From Amborella trichopoda (Eukaryota > Streptophyta > Magnoliopsida > Amborellales > Amborellaceae), in the NCBI RefSeq assembly GCF_000471905.2, contig NW_006497735.1:2811104-2875103 (forward strand): a DNA stretch of 64,000 nucleotides, written 5' to 3'. Of this stretch, positions 33,533 to 44,934 are shown one piece after another. Every line of letters begins with the position of its first letter. The first letter of the stretch is position 1. The notes below the pieces were generated by a model. The model ran no database searches and was not told where the DNA came from. It worked only from the letters and a program-made list of their open reading frames with translations. The position numbers and the translations under genes were made by a program.

Positions 33533-33690
33533 GGTTTACAGGGGGAAGAAGAGAGTGAGACTAATCAAGCAGATCGCCTCAAGGAAGGAGAGGAAGACAG
33601 AGAGGCAGGACAACTCGAAGTGGTGGGGGCCTCAATAGAGAGAGTGGGGAAAAGATTCATAGGCTCCCATTTGCCTTTAAATCCCACATG

Positions 33691-36494
33691 CTATTGACTC
33701 TGGGCATCCGCGAGCATAAAGCAATGGGCTGGTTCTTCAAGCCCATCGTACTGGAAGCCCATGGTTCGGAAAATATCCTTCATTCTTTCAGTTTCTTTGT
33801 GACGTTGTACCCGTTCATGTTCTTCTCCTTCTTCGATAACAGCCTTGGAGTGTGATGAGGAACGGGCGAAAGCTGCAACCGACCCATCGGGTATATTGTT
33901 GTCCCCATCCCCGTCGACCCCCTCGTCAGACGCACAAGGCAAGGGGGGAGAGATGAGCCTACAAAGGTCTTGAGAGAAGTCCTGAAGCAGAGGATAGAGG
34001 TCATTGGGGAGGGGAGGGAGAGGGGAGGAAGCCAAAGGGGGCGAGCGGGGAGGGGGGGAGGGGGGACCAAAAAGGTCAGAGGGCAAAGGAGACAAGGGAA
34101 GAGAGGGGGCAGGAGGAGGGGGTAAAGGGACAATAGGCACAGAGTGGTAAAATTGTTCCCTCGAAGAGACCACGGGGGAGTTATGCGTAGAAGGCAGGTA
34201 AGCGACAGCCATAGGAGGAAGCGCGGGGAAGCCAGAAGGATCAGAATAATGCACAAGCGCATAAAATTGCGCAGTAGAAACAAAATGATGGGTTGCCCAA
34301 AAAATGTTGGGAGGAAAGGATCTGGTTAACAATGACTAAACATGGAGAAAGGGTCAAGGGGGGTGGCGAAGGAGTTTCAAGAGAGTAGGCAAAGGGGAAA
34401 CTATGAGGGAAAGAAGGAGAGGAGTGGTCCATGGAGGAAGATAGGGGAGTCAGGCGAGGGGCGAAGGGGGGAAGAAGAATCAGAGAAAGCAAAGGGTTAA
34501 ACCGAGAGGAGGAGGGCAGAGGCTCAACCAAAGAGGGAGAAGAAGAAACAGGGGAAGCAAAAGAAGAGGCAGAGGAAGAAGGGGGAGAAGAGGCTATGAA
34601 AAGGCCAGGAAGGAGGGAGAGAAGGAAGGAGGGAAGAGGGGGAGTTGGGTGACACGTGTCACCCCGCAGAAGATCAGAAGGTGAAGGGGCAGCCAGGTGG
34701 GGGGACGCAGAGCAGGACGTCATACCGCACGGCAGGGAAGGGAGGGAAGGCGACAAGACAGGGAAGGTAGAGGGCAGCGACGCAACTGACGAGTGGATGG
34801 GCGGTAGCTCGAACAACAGCTGGGAGTGACAAGTCGCACCTCAAGGCGGCGAGAGCTTCTAGAGAGGACGAACAAGTATCACGAGGGGGAAAGGGGATGG
34901 AGGATAGTGGGCCAGGCTGAAGGAAAGACCCGAGGTCCACACACAATGTCAGTCCAGGGTAGCAGAGGAGGAGCGAGGCCGGGCTTAAGGAGAGGGCTCG
35001 AGGACCACACCCACTCTTCGTCTGGGCCAACGGGTTCCTTACCAGGCCGATGAGACGAGCCATCTAGGGTATTACCTAACTCTGCTGTTGAAATCATGGG
35101 TCGGTCCCTCCACTTAGCCCTGTCAAGAGGAATTGGTGACTTTGACGGCGAGATAGACCAAGGACTGTAGAAAGGTGGTGCATGCGTCAAGCAGCCAGGA
35201 TATGACCGTTGAAGGGGTAGCACATGGCCCAGGGAGGCCGCTTGGACGGACATTTGTGCGGAGGAGGTCGAGGGATGAGGACACGTGTGACGTAAGAGGG
35301 AGGGAGGGGAAGGTGGGAGCAATGAGGCAAGAACCGATGGAGGAGAGGGAAAAGTCGAAATGACAGGGTCAGGTCGGGCCTCAAACCCGGGTCGTATACC
35401 AGAGGTAAGGGGAGGCAATTGAGGTCGGGCTTTGGATAGCAGGCTCACAACGGTTCGAGTTAGGAAAAGGCAGAGAGGTTGCAAGCGGCGGTAGAGGACA
35501 GTTCAGGTGCTGCCCTCTGCTGGCCGCCAGGTCTGAGGCTTGACGACAACTCCTCTTAGGACGAGGTTTCTTGGAAACAAAGGTCCACTGAGCAGAGAGA
35601 GTCTAGGGATTTGGCAAGGACACCATATGGAGGAAGTGAGGGGAAGGGGGGGCGGCCAAATCCCAGGAGACAGAAATGGGGAAGAAAAGGTCTTCCACTT
35701 CAATCCATAAGATTTTAGGGATGAACTTGGGATCAAGCATTTCCACCAAAACGCATATAGACCCCAAGGGGAGAGGTTCAATCGAGATTCAATGAATAGA
35801 AATCAGTGGACCACGCATGTGATGGGATATGATTAAAAATAATCCACACCTTCTGTTTCCTAAAAGAGCCCTCTGAAGGCGACCAAGGCCGAAGGAGGCA
35901 AGAAGCCCCATGGAAGGAGAGAGCATTGGAATCTTGTAATGCAGGACGTGCACTATTCAAGGAAGGGAAAGAAAAGAGAATATCACCAGACGAGAGGCGT
36001 CTACAGCTAAGGTTACGCTCCCCCCAGTGTTTTTGAGGGGTCCTTTCAATCCCTCTGATATCATGAAGTCCCAACTTGAAGCAGCCGATCAAGGACGCCA
36101 GAAGCTTAGGCTTAGTTTTCTCAATCACATCGTGAGGGATTCAGATGCATTGAGGAAGGGAGGGAGACCTGTTGGTAACACTGGGTTCCCTATGTAAATG
36201 CAGAGAAGGGCTAAGCGGGGTGGAGGGAGTCGTCTTAGAGGAGGCCACTACCTGAGAGTAAGAGGCCTTGGGTTGCGAAGAGGAGGTGGGAAGAGAAGAC
36301 CCGTGATGGTCGGACGGAGAAGGAGAAGAAATAGGTCGAGAAGGCGGGGGAAGAGTTTTAGGATAAAGGTTGTAAATAGCCTTCCAGTATCTCGAAGAGC
36401 GAGGGGGCGGAGGGAAACAACGAGCAGAAGGTGAGGGAGGAACATGAAGTCTAGGGGCAGGAGCAGAAGAAGCCATCCAGTTTCCCCTTTCCAT
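33691..36494 (-). pseudogene. L1 LINE ORF1, RNA-binding protein, broken
   Basis: Starts MERGNWMASSAPAPRLHVPP, then a proline/serine-rich N-terminus with AIYNLYPKTLPPPSRP. The middle (36128-35778) has KLLASLIGCFKLGLHDIRGI and RPWSPSEGSFRKQKVWIIFN, the DUF4283-like domain of plant L1 ORF1 proteins, ending HIPSHAWSTDFY. The C-terminal third (34816-33691) is extremely Pro/Ser/Leu-rich and ends FQYDGLEEPAHCFMLADAQSQ. The parts sit in different frames with stops between them, so it is a pseudogene. The strong purine bias of the plus strand here (gaggag-rich) reflects the proline codons. Confidence 0.8.
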
Positions 36495-36565
36495 TGACTG
36501 TTTTTTGAGTTTGGGAGCTTAAAATGGTAGTAATGGTATTATCTTTTAATATAGCCAAGGCATGA

Positions 36566-37482
36566 GTATTTTCTGACTTAATATTTCCTTCATTTATTTC
36601 TATTTCAGTGAATTTTAATTTTAATTTTTTATTTTTATTTTTTATTTTATTCAATGGGATGAGAAATCATTATTTTATTCTAAAGGGTTATTAAGGAAGT
36701 GGTGGAATCATCTTTGAGGGTAGACATGGAGTTCATAATTTTGGGGGATTTTGAGTGGGGAGCGTTTGTATGGACAGAGAGGAAGATAAGGCGACGTATA
36801 AATTAAGGAAAGAGGAGAAGGTGATTGGGTTTAGGAGTCCTTGAATTTACAGAGTTAGGAAGTCATGTAAAGGAAAGAGTCCATGTTACTTTTTCTTCTT
36901 TGTTTCTATATATGTAAGGGGGAGACATGAACCGTCATGAGGAGGTGGATCGTTTCCGATTTAATCAGAAAACTTATTTGAAGAAACAAAGGGCCCAACA
37001 TGAGGCTCATAATTGCTTACTTCTCTCTCATGACTCAAAGCTTCTAATGGATTTTTTAGGTTGTCTGTGTGGTTAAATCCTTCTCCTTTCTCTACCCTTC
37101 TTTCCCTCTAGATTTTGTGGCTTTCATTTAGATGAAAATGTACAAGTAAAAGAAAAGGAAGAGAGCTAGAAAAGGAAGAAAGCTTTCCAAATTTACAAAG
37201 CACATTCATAGTGTTTCCGAACGTGACTAACCATATCACATCAATGAGCTTTCTCAATTGCATATCAAATTTTTCCATTGGTATATTTCAAATATGTTGT
37301 TTTACCTCACAATGACAGTTTTTACAAGTCATTTGGGCCATTTGACATTGTTAGGGAACATTTCGGTCTACTAAGAGAGTACACGTACAGAAACTTCCAT
37401 ATGAGAAGAGAAGCACGTATTGAGAAATAAGGAAAAGCTTTATGCACAAAAAAACAAAGTGAATGACAAGCAAAAAAAGTAC
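36566..37482 (-). other. Intron sequence after exon 9, nothing recognised
   Basis: About 900 bp between the LINE and the exon 9 donor. Purine-rich around 36700-36850 and 37130-37190; no gene or element recognised. Confidence 0.6.
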
Positions 37483-38172
37483 CTCAATTTTCACATTCTT
37501 AAACCGCAACTTCTTCCTACATCCGATGAAGATAATGGGATTCAGGCCAACCAATGGATTTCCTTTTAAATCAAAAGCTTCTCTCAAACATATTGTTCCA
37601 CCACACCCATCATAAGTGAATTCATCAATATCAAAAACATCCACAATCAATTGTTGGTCATGAGAAAGGTACACAATGTCATCTCTCTGTTCATAATAGG
37701 CTGCTGAAAGAACAATGTGATCATTCTTTATCATTGGATCATTGTGAGGATTCAAAGTTTCCTCCCTCCCAGTAATGGAACCCAAAGCAGGCACAAAAAA
37801 TTCCCCCACAGCAAGAAGAAAGTCTAGAACAACTAGTACGCGAGGCTGCTGAATCCGAACGACAAAGGATTGGGAGTGTGCACGGACTCTGTAGTCCAAC
37901 AAGAGCATGGTTACACTGGGAGGATCTGCAACAAAACCCTCTACGATCTTCTTTCCATTAAGATCATCAAGATATGACATCTTTGTATCTCCAATTGAAC
38001 CAGAAATATTGTAAATGCCTAATTTCTCAGCATCAAAAGAAGACCCAAGCATTAAACGCATCTCAGGCTTTATATCAAGACGGATGTCCAGAATAGAAAA
38101 TTTCGGAATAGTAACATAGAGATCTGATTCTGACAGGGAAGTTGTGCGGTATGATAACCAAAGCCCTTGAAG
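37483..38172 (-). CDS. VPS13: VPS13 exon 9 (residues 599-828), the longest here
   Basis: This 690-nt exon gave the first family identification. It opens LQGLWLSYRTTSLSESDLYV with TIPKFSILDIR, a block shared by VPS13 middle regions. It continues through RLMLGSS, PPSVTMLLLDYRVRAHSQSF and VVRIQQPRVLVVLDFLLAVG. It ends in an acidic segment (VYLSHDQQLIVDVFDIDEFT) and GCRKKLRFKNVKIE. The VxIQQPRVLVVLDFLLAVGEFF block is typical. Acceptor CTACAG, donor GAG|GTACTT, phase 0 at both ends. The following 8.3-kb intron holds a full-length L1-type LINE. Confidence 0.94.
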
Positions 38173-38380
38173 CTGTAGAAAAATATGAAATGGAAAAAAC
38201 TTAGGCGAGAGGTTAATCACTTCCAAGCAGTTCAAAAATGAACATGGTAAATATACACAAATAACAGCAAAAAACAATATATAGTACTAATATAAAAAAA
38301 ATTGAATTTCCATGGCCGTCCATCTCAGTTTTAGTAATTTTAACTATTTAAATCTGAATCATGAAGAATTGAAAACTTAC

Positions 38381-38656
38381 AGCAATATGAGCAAGAGGTG
38401 ATTCTTCAACAATGCCATTGCACAACTCCAGCAATGCATAGTTAACTTCAACAGTGACAACTGTTACTGTACGAGATAGAAAGATTTGACTGTTGAAATT
38501 TACTTTATCAACAAGCAAGCGTATGGATCCATTAGGGCCAGTTGAGCTGCCCCTGAAGCTTGGAGGGAGCTGTGGCTCTTCAGAGATATTCATATATGCA
38601 CAATCAAGGATAACACTATACTCCTTATCGTTGATCACTCCATGTAGTACACCAAC
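38381..38656 (-). CDS. VPS13: VPS13 exon 8 (residues 507-598)
   Basis: The exon starts VGVLHGVINDKEYSVILDCA, continues YMNISEEPQLPPSFRGSSTG with PNGSIRLLVDKVNFNSQIFL, and ends LELCNGIVEESPLAHIA. The NISEEP(Q/E)LPPSFR motif is well conserved in the family. 276 nt, phase 0 at both ends, acceptor AACAG, donor GCT|GTAAGT. Only about 80 bp of intron separate its acceptor from the end of the copia fossil. Confidence 0.93.
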
Positions 38657-39010
38657 CTGTTGAAAACAATCGAACTAAAATCAGCAACTACTTGTTCTTT
38701 ATGCTCAGAAAGCATCAAAGAAGGATATTAAAAACTGTTGAGATTGAAAGAGAAGAGAGAGAACATAGTATTCAAGCACAAGAAAGAAAATATAGATGTC
38801 TTTTTTCACTGGGAGATTCTGCTGGTTCGGCTCCAAGCATTCTTGTGTCCTTGAGGAGATCGAGAGTATACTTTCTTTGAGGGCAAAAAAAAGCTCCTTG
38901 TTTAGACCTAGCCACATTTATTCCAAGGAAGTATTTCAATAGACCAAGATTCTTGATGTCAAAAACACCACCTAAGAAATCTTCCACATTTTTTTTGAAT
39001 ATGTTGTAGT

Positions 39011-39523
39011 CAATGCTAAAAAAGGTGGAGGCAGTCAGGGGCTTTAACCGCCCCCTAGGCGGGTGCCTAGAAATCTAGGTAGCCCTAAGGGCAAGGGTTG
39101 GGGTAGGGGGCTTTTGGGAATGTGTGTGCGTGTTCGCGTATGTGTGTGAGTGAGGCCTCGCATGATATTCTTAAAGATCATCATCTTTCTTTTCTTTTGG
39201 ATCTATATTTGTGAGAGAGAAGTCTCGAACACTTGGAAGATGTTCTTCTTTTTCTTCTTCTAATACGTCGAGAGAGAGAGAGAGAAAGAGAGAGGGGGAG
39301 AGACAAAGAGAAAGAGAGAGGGAGAGAGAGAGAGTCTATGAGAGAGAGGGACTTCGCATCAAACACTTGGAGGTCGTCTTCTTCTTATTTTTCTTCTCAC
39401 AAATAAAGTGGAAGCATATGGGATCACGTGTATCTTTGTGTGTGTGTGATAGAGAGAGGGGCCACACACTGAACACTTTAAGGCCATCTTCTTCTTTTTA
39501 TAAGTACAGAGAGCACATGGGCC

Positions 39524-39567
<44 letters not shown>

Positions 39568-39750
39568 GACACTACACAAGGTTGAATTTTTGTTTGGGTG
39601 CATTTAATTTTTTTTTTTTCAAAGGGGTGGCACAGGCCTGCTAGGCGCTCACCTTGAGCCCTTCTAGGAGAGCTAGGCGCCCGTCTTAGGCATGGGCGTG
39701 TAGCCTAGCCGATCAGTCGACGAGGCCACCTAGGTGCCTACTTTTCATCG
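39011..39750. mobile_element. CCTAGGCG-type hAT MITE inside the copia element
   Basis: Left end CAATGCTAAAAAAGGTGG; right end reverse-complemented CGATGAAAAGTAGGC. Candidate 8-bp TSD gttgtagt (39003-39010) and ctaatagt (39751-39758) match at 5 of 8 sites, so the borders are likely but not certain. Both ends are dense in cctaggcg, ctaggcg and gcctag motifs. The centre holds long (GA)n runs (39268-39345 and 39524-39562). About 740 bp, non-coding. Confidence 0.72.
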
Positions 39751-40762
39751 CTAATAGTGGCAGAAGAAGAATCTATTTCAACAAATACAAAATGATCTGA
39801 AACAGTTCTCTAAAATCCAAACTGACATACTGCCATACTAAATTTTTTGAACCACGCCCGAGGTGATTGTTTGAGTCCATATATGGCTTTTCTCAATTTA
39901 TAGACCTTCCCTTTCTCCCAAAGATAAATTCGAGGAGGTAATGCCACATACACTTTCTCTTGCAGATTGCATGAAGAAAGGCTTCTTCACGCCTAATTGG
40001 TGACGTGGCCATTTCTTGTTTACTGCAACAGACAAAAGTACTTGCACTGATCTTAATTCTATTATAGGAGCAAAAGTCTCCTCATAGTCAATCCCATATA
40101 ATTGTATAAAACCCTTAGCTACCAGATGAGCTTTGTATCTCTTAATTGAACCATCTGGTTCGTGCTTCAGGGTATACACCCACCAGCATCCAAACATGTT
40201 GTCCTTCCAGCTGAGCAATTACATCCCAAGTTCGGTACTTCTCTAAGGCAATCATTTCCTTAATCATGGGTCATTTCCATTGTGGATGAGCCATTGCATC
40301 TGCAACTTTGATGCGAATAAAAACAAAGGAAGTAGAGCAAAGGTATGCACGAAAGGAAGATGGAAGTAAAGCATAAGAAACAAACTTACTGATTGGATGA
40401 GAAGTAGAGTCCTTTTTTCTTCTTATGGCAATAGGTAAATTGAGTTGATTAGGCATAAGGGTAGAAGAAGACGAAGTACCTGACGAGTCAACAAGTTGAG
40501 TTGATCGTTTACAACAAACATTCCCTTGTTCGTTTTCCAGGTGTACACCTTAAGTTGTTTCTTAGTAGATTTCACATGTTCATTGGTTAGATTACTGGAA
40601 CTATGTGATCATTGGAAGAGGAATAGGATTATCGGATGGCATATTGAATACCAGATTTGTTTTGAAAGAAAAATAGAGTAGATTCACATGGAAGGTAACA
40701 TACTTTGAGAAATATTTTCTTTTAGTTTCCAAATAATAACTCTTGTATAATTTTCTGAGACT

Positions 40763-41156
40763 ATGGGGTGGAATGTTGGTTGAGCAAAAAACAATATACC
40801 CATAGAATGAGTGTAACGGAGATGAGGATGGTGAGATGGATGAGGGGCGAGACAAAAAGGTATAGAATTTGCAATGAATCTATTCGAGAGAATTTAGGCG
40901 ACGCACTAATAGGTGATAAAATGAGAAAGAGTAGACTTAGGTGGGCTGGCAATGTGTGGTGTCGACCAAGTACAGCACCTGTTAGGAGGTGCAAATTAGT
41001 TCAAGTGTAAGGACTGAAAAAGGTAAAGGATATGGGGACTAATGGCCTCACTGAGGATATGGCCTTTAATAGAGCAATATGGAGAACCAGGATTCATGTA
41101 ACCGACCTTAATTAATTGGGAAAAGGCTAAAATGGTGATGATGATGATGATGATCC
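40763..41156 (+). mobile_element. 5'-truncated RTE LINE with 11-bp TSD
   Basis: Exact target-site duplications tttctgagact lie at 40752-40762 and 41157-41167. The fragment encodes the RTE C-terminus (TEMRMVRWMRGETKRYRICN, then KMRKSRLRWAGNVW) and ends in a gatgatgatgat tail. 394 bp. It lies inside the copia fossil and so is younger than it. Confidence 0.92.
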
Positions 41157-41240
41157 TTTCTGAGACTTTGAGTATCCTAGGAGCACACATCTAGTAGATT
41201 AATCCCTAATTTAATCTAGGTCCGCCTCGACCTCGACCTC

Positions 41241-41312
41241 GGCCCCTGCCCCGGCCCCAGCCCCGGCCCCGGCCCCGGCCCCGGCCCCGGCCCCGGCCCC
41301 GGCCCCAGCCCC
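41241..41312 (-). repeat. (GGGGCC)12 hexanucleotide array
   Basis: Twelve hexamer units (GGCCCC on the plus strand), of which three vary at one base (tg or ag instead of gg). Seven in a row are perfect (41265-41306). Just before it are three ctcgac hexamers (41225-41240). On the transcribed (minus) strand the pre-mRNA would carry GGGGCC repeats, which are known to form G-quadruplexes. It sits inside the copia integrase region. Confidence 0.93.
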
Positions 41313-43550
41313 AAGGTATGCACAAAGCAGACACAACCAAAGGCTTTTAGTGGAAGAGAAACAGAGGAAGTGTGCAGTCGAGAATAAGTGTAGCCATTCT
41401 ATTGATCCTATAGGCAGCAGCAAAAACTGCTTCATCCCAATATGTCTTAGAAATCTTCATTCTTATTAAGATTTCTTTTACGACTTCTAACAAGCGTATT
41501 TTTCCATTCTACTACACCATTTTGTTATGGTGTATAGAAACATGATGTTTGAGTTTATATATCATATTCAAGAAAATATTTTTTTATCCGTTGTATAGAT
41601 ACTCTCTCGCATTGTCAAAATCAAAAAAAATTATTAAGGTCTCAAACTTGGAACATTTTATGAAATATTTTAACTACTGAAGGTACTTCATCTCTACTTT
41701 TCATAAGATAGATCCAAGTATAAGGAGAGTAGTCATTGACTAATGAGATAAAATACCGATATCCAAATACAGAAATTACAGGAGCAGACCCCAAAACATT
41801 AGAATGAACAAGATGGAAAGGCTTAGAACTTCTATTTTCACTAGAAGAAGAAGATCATGCACAACGTTTAAATAATTGACATTTGTAACTGAGGAACATT
41901 CAAAGAGACAAAACTTATCAGGAAATCATGATTTTAAAGATTTTAGAGACATGGCCTAATCGGATGCGCCATAAGAGGACTTGCTCATGACATCCAGACT
42001 CAGAGCTACGTGTATTAGAAGTGTATCCCGCGTTGAACAAGTACAGCCCATTGTCGTCACGACCACCACCAATCACCTTTCTCACTCGATACATTATGGG
42101 CACTTGCATTCCCTGGTTTCAGCATCAAGTGTGGATGCAAGTCAGTGCTCTTGGGTGTGTGACCTCTAACAACAATGGGAGCAATTATGAATCTCCTTTT
42201 CAGCGGGAGAGAGGGGGAAACAATTTGGTCATGTTTGTACCCATTTTCCTTGCATGAAGCTTATTGCAACAGCTGATCGTTCAAGATGGATGCTTGAGTT
42301 TAGCCCTTCTGCAATAGCCTTTCTAACTAGCCTCCCCTCTTAAATAATTATAGACTGACACAAGAAAGGCAATTTGTCCTTTCTTAGAACTTTCCCTCTC
42401 TGAAGTTCAAAGTCAGGATGTAAACCTACTAAGAACTCAAAGATCAGTCATTGCTTGGCTTGTTTTTTAATGTCTTCAACAATGGGATTAATTGGCTAAC
42501 AGGGGTCTAGTTTTGCCCAATATCGCCTTAATATCCCTATGCACTCTTCCACAGTCATTTGTCCTTGCCGCAAATTAGCTCTTTCACAATGCCATTGGTA
42601 AATCTTAGCCATATCATCACGTTGCGAGTATGTCTTGATTACTACTTTCCATATATTCTTTGTAGCCTTAAGAAACAGCAGCCCCCTGCTGATAGTTGAC
42701 TACAAGGAATGAAGGGTGCCATTATTGTCTCACTTTCCCATCCATCATGGCATGAATCACTTATGGGAAGCTCTTTCACTACTCCTATGATATAACCCAA
42801 TTTCCTCCGGCTTCTTATGAACATTTTGGCAAATTGGGACCATTCTAAGTAGTTAGTCCCATCGAGCTTAACCGTAGTAATTATCAATCTTGGGTGGTCA
42901 GATTAACTGCTTCCCAAGGAAATATTGTGCCCGATTTCTAACATTTTCCTTCTCTATCAAACTAGAATCCCTAAGGCTCTTTTTCAAGGTACTAATTCCT
43001 TAGCTTCAAATGTGAGATTGTTGGAAATGTGAGGTTGTTGGAAATATGAGGTTGCTAGAAATATGGTGTTGCCAGAAATATCCGGTTGCTGAAAAAGGAG
43101 GAGTTTGGGGTAAAAACTTACTTACTGGTAGAGGAAAGCTAAATGATCACGTTCGAAATACAAGGTTACTGATACACCACAACTTCAAGCTCAAGAAGTA
43201 GGTCACCCGAAATAATGGATATCCTAGGTTTTCACTCCTTGCTCTGATACCATGTTAAGATTGAGAGAGAAGAGAAAGAACGTAATATTCAAGCACAAGA
43301 GAAAGAAAATATAGATGTTTTTTTTCACTCTCTACAAATCGTGGGGCAATGTGCCCTATATATACATAGATCCCTATGGGAGTTAAATACGTGTAGGTCA
43401 ATATCTATAGGAGTTGCAACCGTTATGCATGACTATTACAGCCCATTATGTATGACTACCCCATGATTGTTACAGTAAAGAAATGCACGACTGTTACAAA
43501 AAGAATCCATAAAAATTATTGTATGCTTAATGTGCAGGGGTCCCATAACA

Positions 43551-44335
43551 GTCACTACAAAGAGAATACATGTCACTCTTTGAAGGTACCTGGGATCTGC
43601 CAAATTGTAAAAGAACCACAAATAAAATGTAAAATAACACTGAATTACTTATAAACAAGGTGAAATATTGAATCTCACTCACGTGTAGCTTAGCCCCAAA
43701 GACATGATTTAAGGATAATCAAAGATCAAAGTCAGATCGAGGCAACAACTAAGAGAAAACTAACGGAAAACTCAACAAGATAAATAAACTCAGAAGGCCC
43801 CAAAACTATCTGCAGTATTAACACAAAACACTTACCGATTAAACTATATAAGACCACAAGTCATAATTAATCAATGAGATGAACACAACATTTTTCCCCA
43901 CAGATTCAGCAAACCAATCTGCCAGCTCCACGCCTTAGCAATATAACACAATTAAACTATATAGAGCATCATATGAATATAATGGCAACCAGTTCAATCG
44001 TTTTTTTTCTTTCTTTATCCTTTTTTGCCCCCATAGTGAAAAACAAGATTGAATTCAATTACGATTATACTGGCGTCAGCCCCAAAAATGTGACACAAAG
44101 AACATCACGGTTCACAAGGTTAAAGAAGTGAGAATGAAAGAGGACGTTCTCATTACAAGTGGAGGACATCATGAGGTTCTCGTTATCCCAACAAGACCTG
44201 ACAACTTAGAACAAACTACATCCGCATATGTGTTCATTTGCATTCCAAAGGCAAACATACTTATATGTTCTAGTTCATAGTGATCTATAGGAGTCCATAA
44301 AAGTATCATCACAAACACAATCTGAATTGGCTCAC
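43551..44335 (-). other. Intron sequence before exon 7, nothing recognised
   Basis: Intron of ordinary composition between the copia LTR and the exon 7 donor. No element recognised. Confidence 0.6.
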
Positions 44336-44479
44336 CTTCACCTCTACAGACATCATTGGGACTTTCCGAAAAACATCCCTCAAACTGCGGCGCACTTGGA
44401 TTTGAAGTCCTTGGCCTTGCCTTATCATAGGCTTCCCTAGCACCCCGTCGATTCCGACAGCCATATTAATACCCTGAAT
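44336..44479 (-). CDS. VPS13: VPS13 exon 7 (residues 459-506)
   Basis: A 48-codon exon between acceptor TTGCAG and donor AAG|GTGAGC. It encodes IQGINMAVGIDGVLGKPMIR, QGQGLQIQVRRSLRDVFRKV and PMMSVEVK. This is the conserved strand-turn-strand segment with the basic RRSLRDVFRKVP motif seen in plant VPS13 proteins. Both ends are phase 0. It joins exon 8 as SVEVK-VGVLHGV across a 5.7-kb intron that holds an old copia element. Confidence 0.92.
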
Positions 44480-44585
44480 CTGCAATTACAACAGGAAGGA
44501 AGCCATAAAGCCACTAATTCATGAGAGAGAGAGAGAGAGAGAGAGAGAAGAAAGACATAACACACAAAACATGTGCAATACTAAC

Positions 44586-44694
44586 CTCCGCATGAAGAAC
44601 ATCAAGATGAACTGCAGAAGGATCTTTCTCCTGGCATCCATGCCAACTGAAACTGTTCCTCACTTGAAGATGGCCAAGATCAAGCTGCATGAAA
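44586..44694 (-). CDS. VPS13: VPS13 exon 6 (residues 422-458)
   Basis: After acceptor ATTCAG the first T completes the split Asp codon. The exon then reads FMQLDLGHLQVRNSFSWHGC and QEKDPSAVHLDVLHAE. QLDLGHLQVxN...SWHG is a diagnostic VPS13M block. 109 nt, donor GAG|GTTAGT, ending in phase 0. A (GA)n microsatellite sits just inside the following 106-bp intron at 44523-44549. Confidence 0.92.
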
Positions 44695-44934
44695 CTGAAT
44701 TCTGGGGTAATTAGACTATGAACTCTATTTCCAGAAACTTGGGACAAAGATTAACAAAGAAAAACTTAGAACACTAAGTAACTTCGAAGTTGTCTAGGAA
44801 TAAATAAGCCAAAACAATATTTCGTCTTTTTTGTGCAACCATCACATTACTTTGAGAATTTGATATCCATGCCCATACATAACAGAAGACACTAGCAAAC
44901 TTATTTTGTAAACGGAAGTGATACATGGTTTTAC

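Larger units (their letters stand above)
29544..36552 (-). mobile_element. Full-length L1-type LINE with perfect 13-bp TSD
   Basis: Perfect target-site duplications agccaaggcatga lie at 29531-29543 and 36553-36565. The 3' end carries a poly(A) tail (T-run at 29544-29562 on the plus strand). The 5' end lies at about 36552, 60 bases before the ORF1 start. Length 7.0 kb. It holds ORF1 (proline-rich) and ORF2 (endonuclease, reverse transcriptase, zinc-binding region, RNase H), all in the usual order on the minus strand. The frame is interrupted in several places, so this copy is not active, but its ends and TSD are perfectly kept, so it is moderately young. Confidence 0.93.
38736..43550 (-). mobile_element. 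Old Ty1/copia element with nested insertions, fossil
   Basis: Minus strand. 5' LTR at about 43253-43550 (TGTTATGGGA...TTAACA), followed by the primer site TGGTATCAGAGCAAGG. Gag-like sequence lies at 42887-42642 (TVKLDGTNYLEWSQFAKMFI), integrase-region traces at about 42100-41320, reverse transcriptase at 40218-39898 (GIDYEETFAPI) and 38987-38772 (LLKYFLGINVARSKQGAFF). A short LTR remnant at 38736-38812 matches the end of the 5' LTR. A MITE (39011-39750) and an RTE fragment (40763-41156) are inserted in it. Clearly broken, with many breaks; no clean TSD found, so it is old. Confidence 0.85.

Noticed and set aside
33691-35484. Proline-rich open frames on both strands at 33.7-35.5 kb as extensin-like or cell-wall protein genes
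   Set aside because: They belong to ORF1 of the L1 LINE (minus strand) and to its low-complexity complement.
41141-41156. GAT-repeat runs at several places (7930, 8625, 18750, 41141, 45785) as independent microsatellites
   Set aside because: Each marks the 3' tail of an RTE LINE copy, which normally ends in such short repeats.
41211-41435. Gly-Ala repeat open frame on the minus strand
   Set aside because: It is the translation of the GGGGCC hexamer array inside a fossil element; no start context or conservation.
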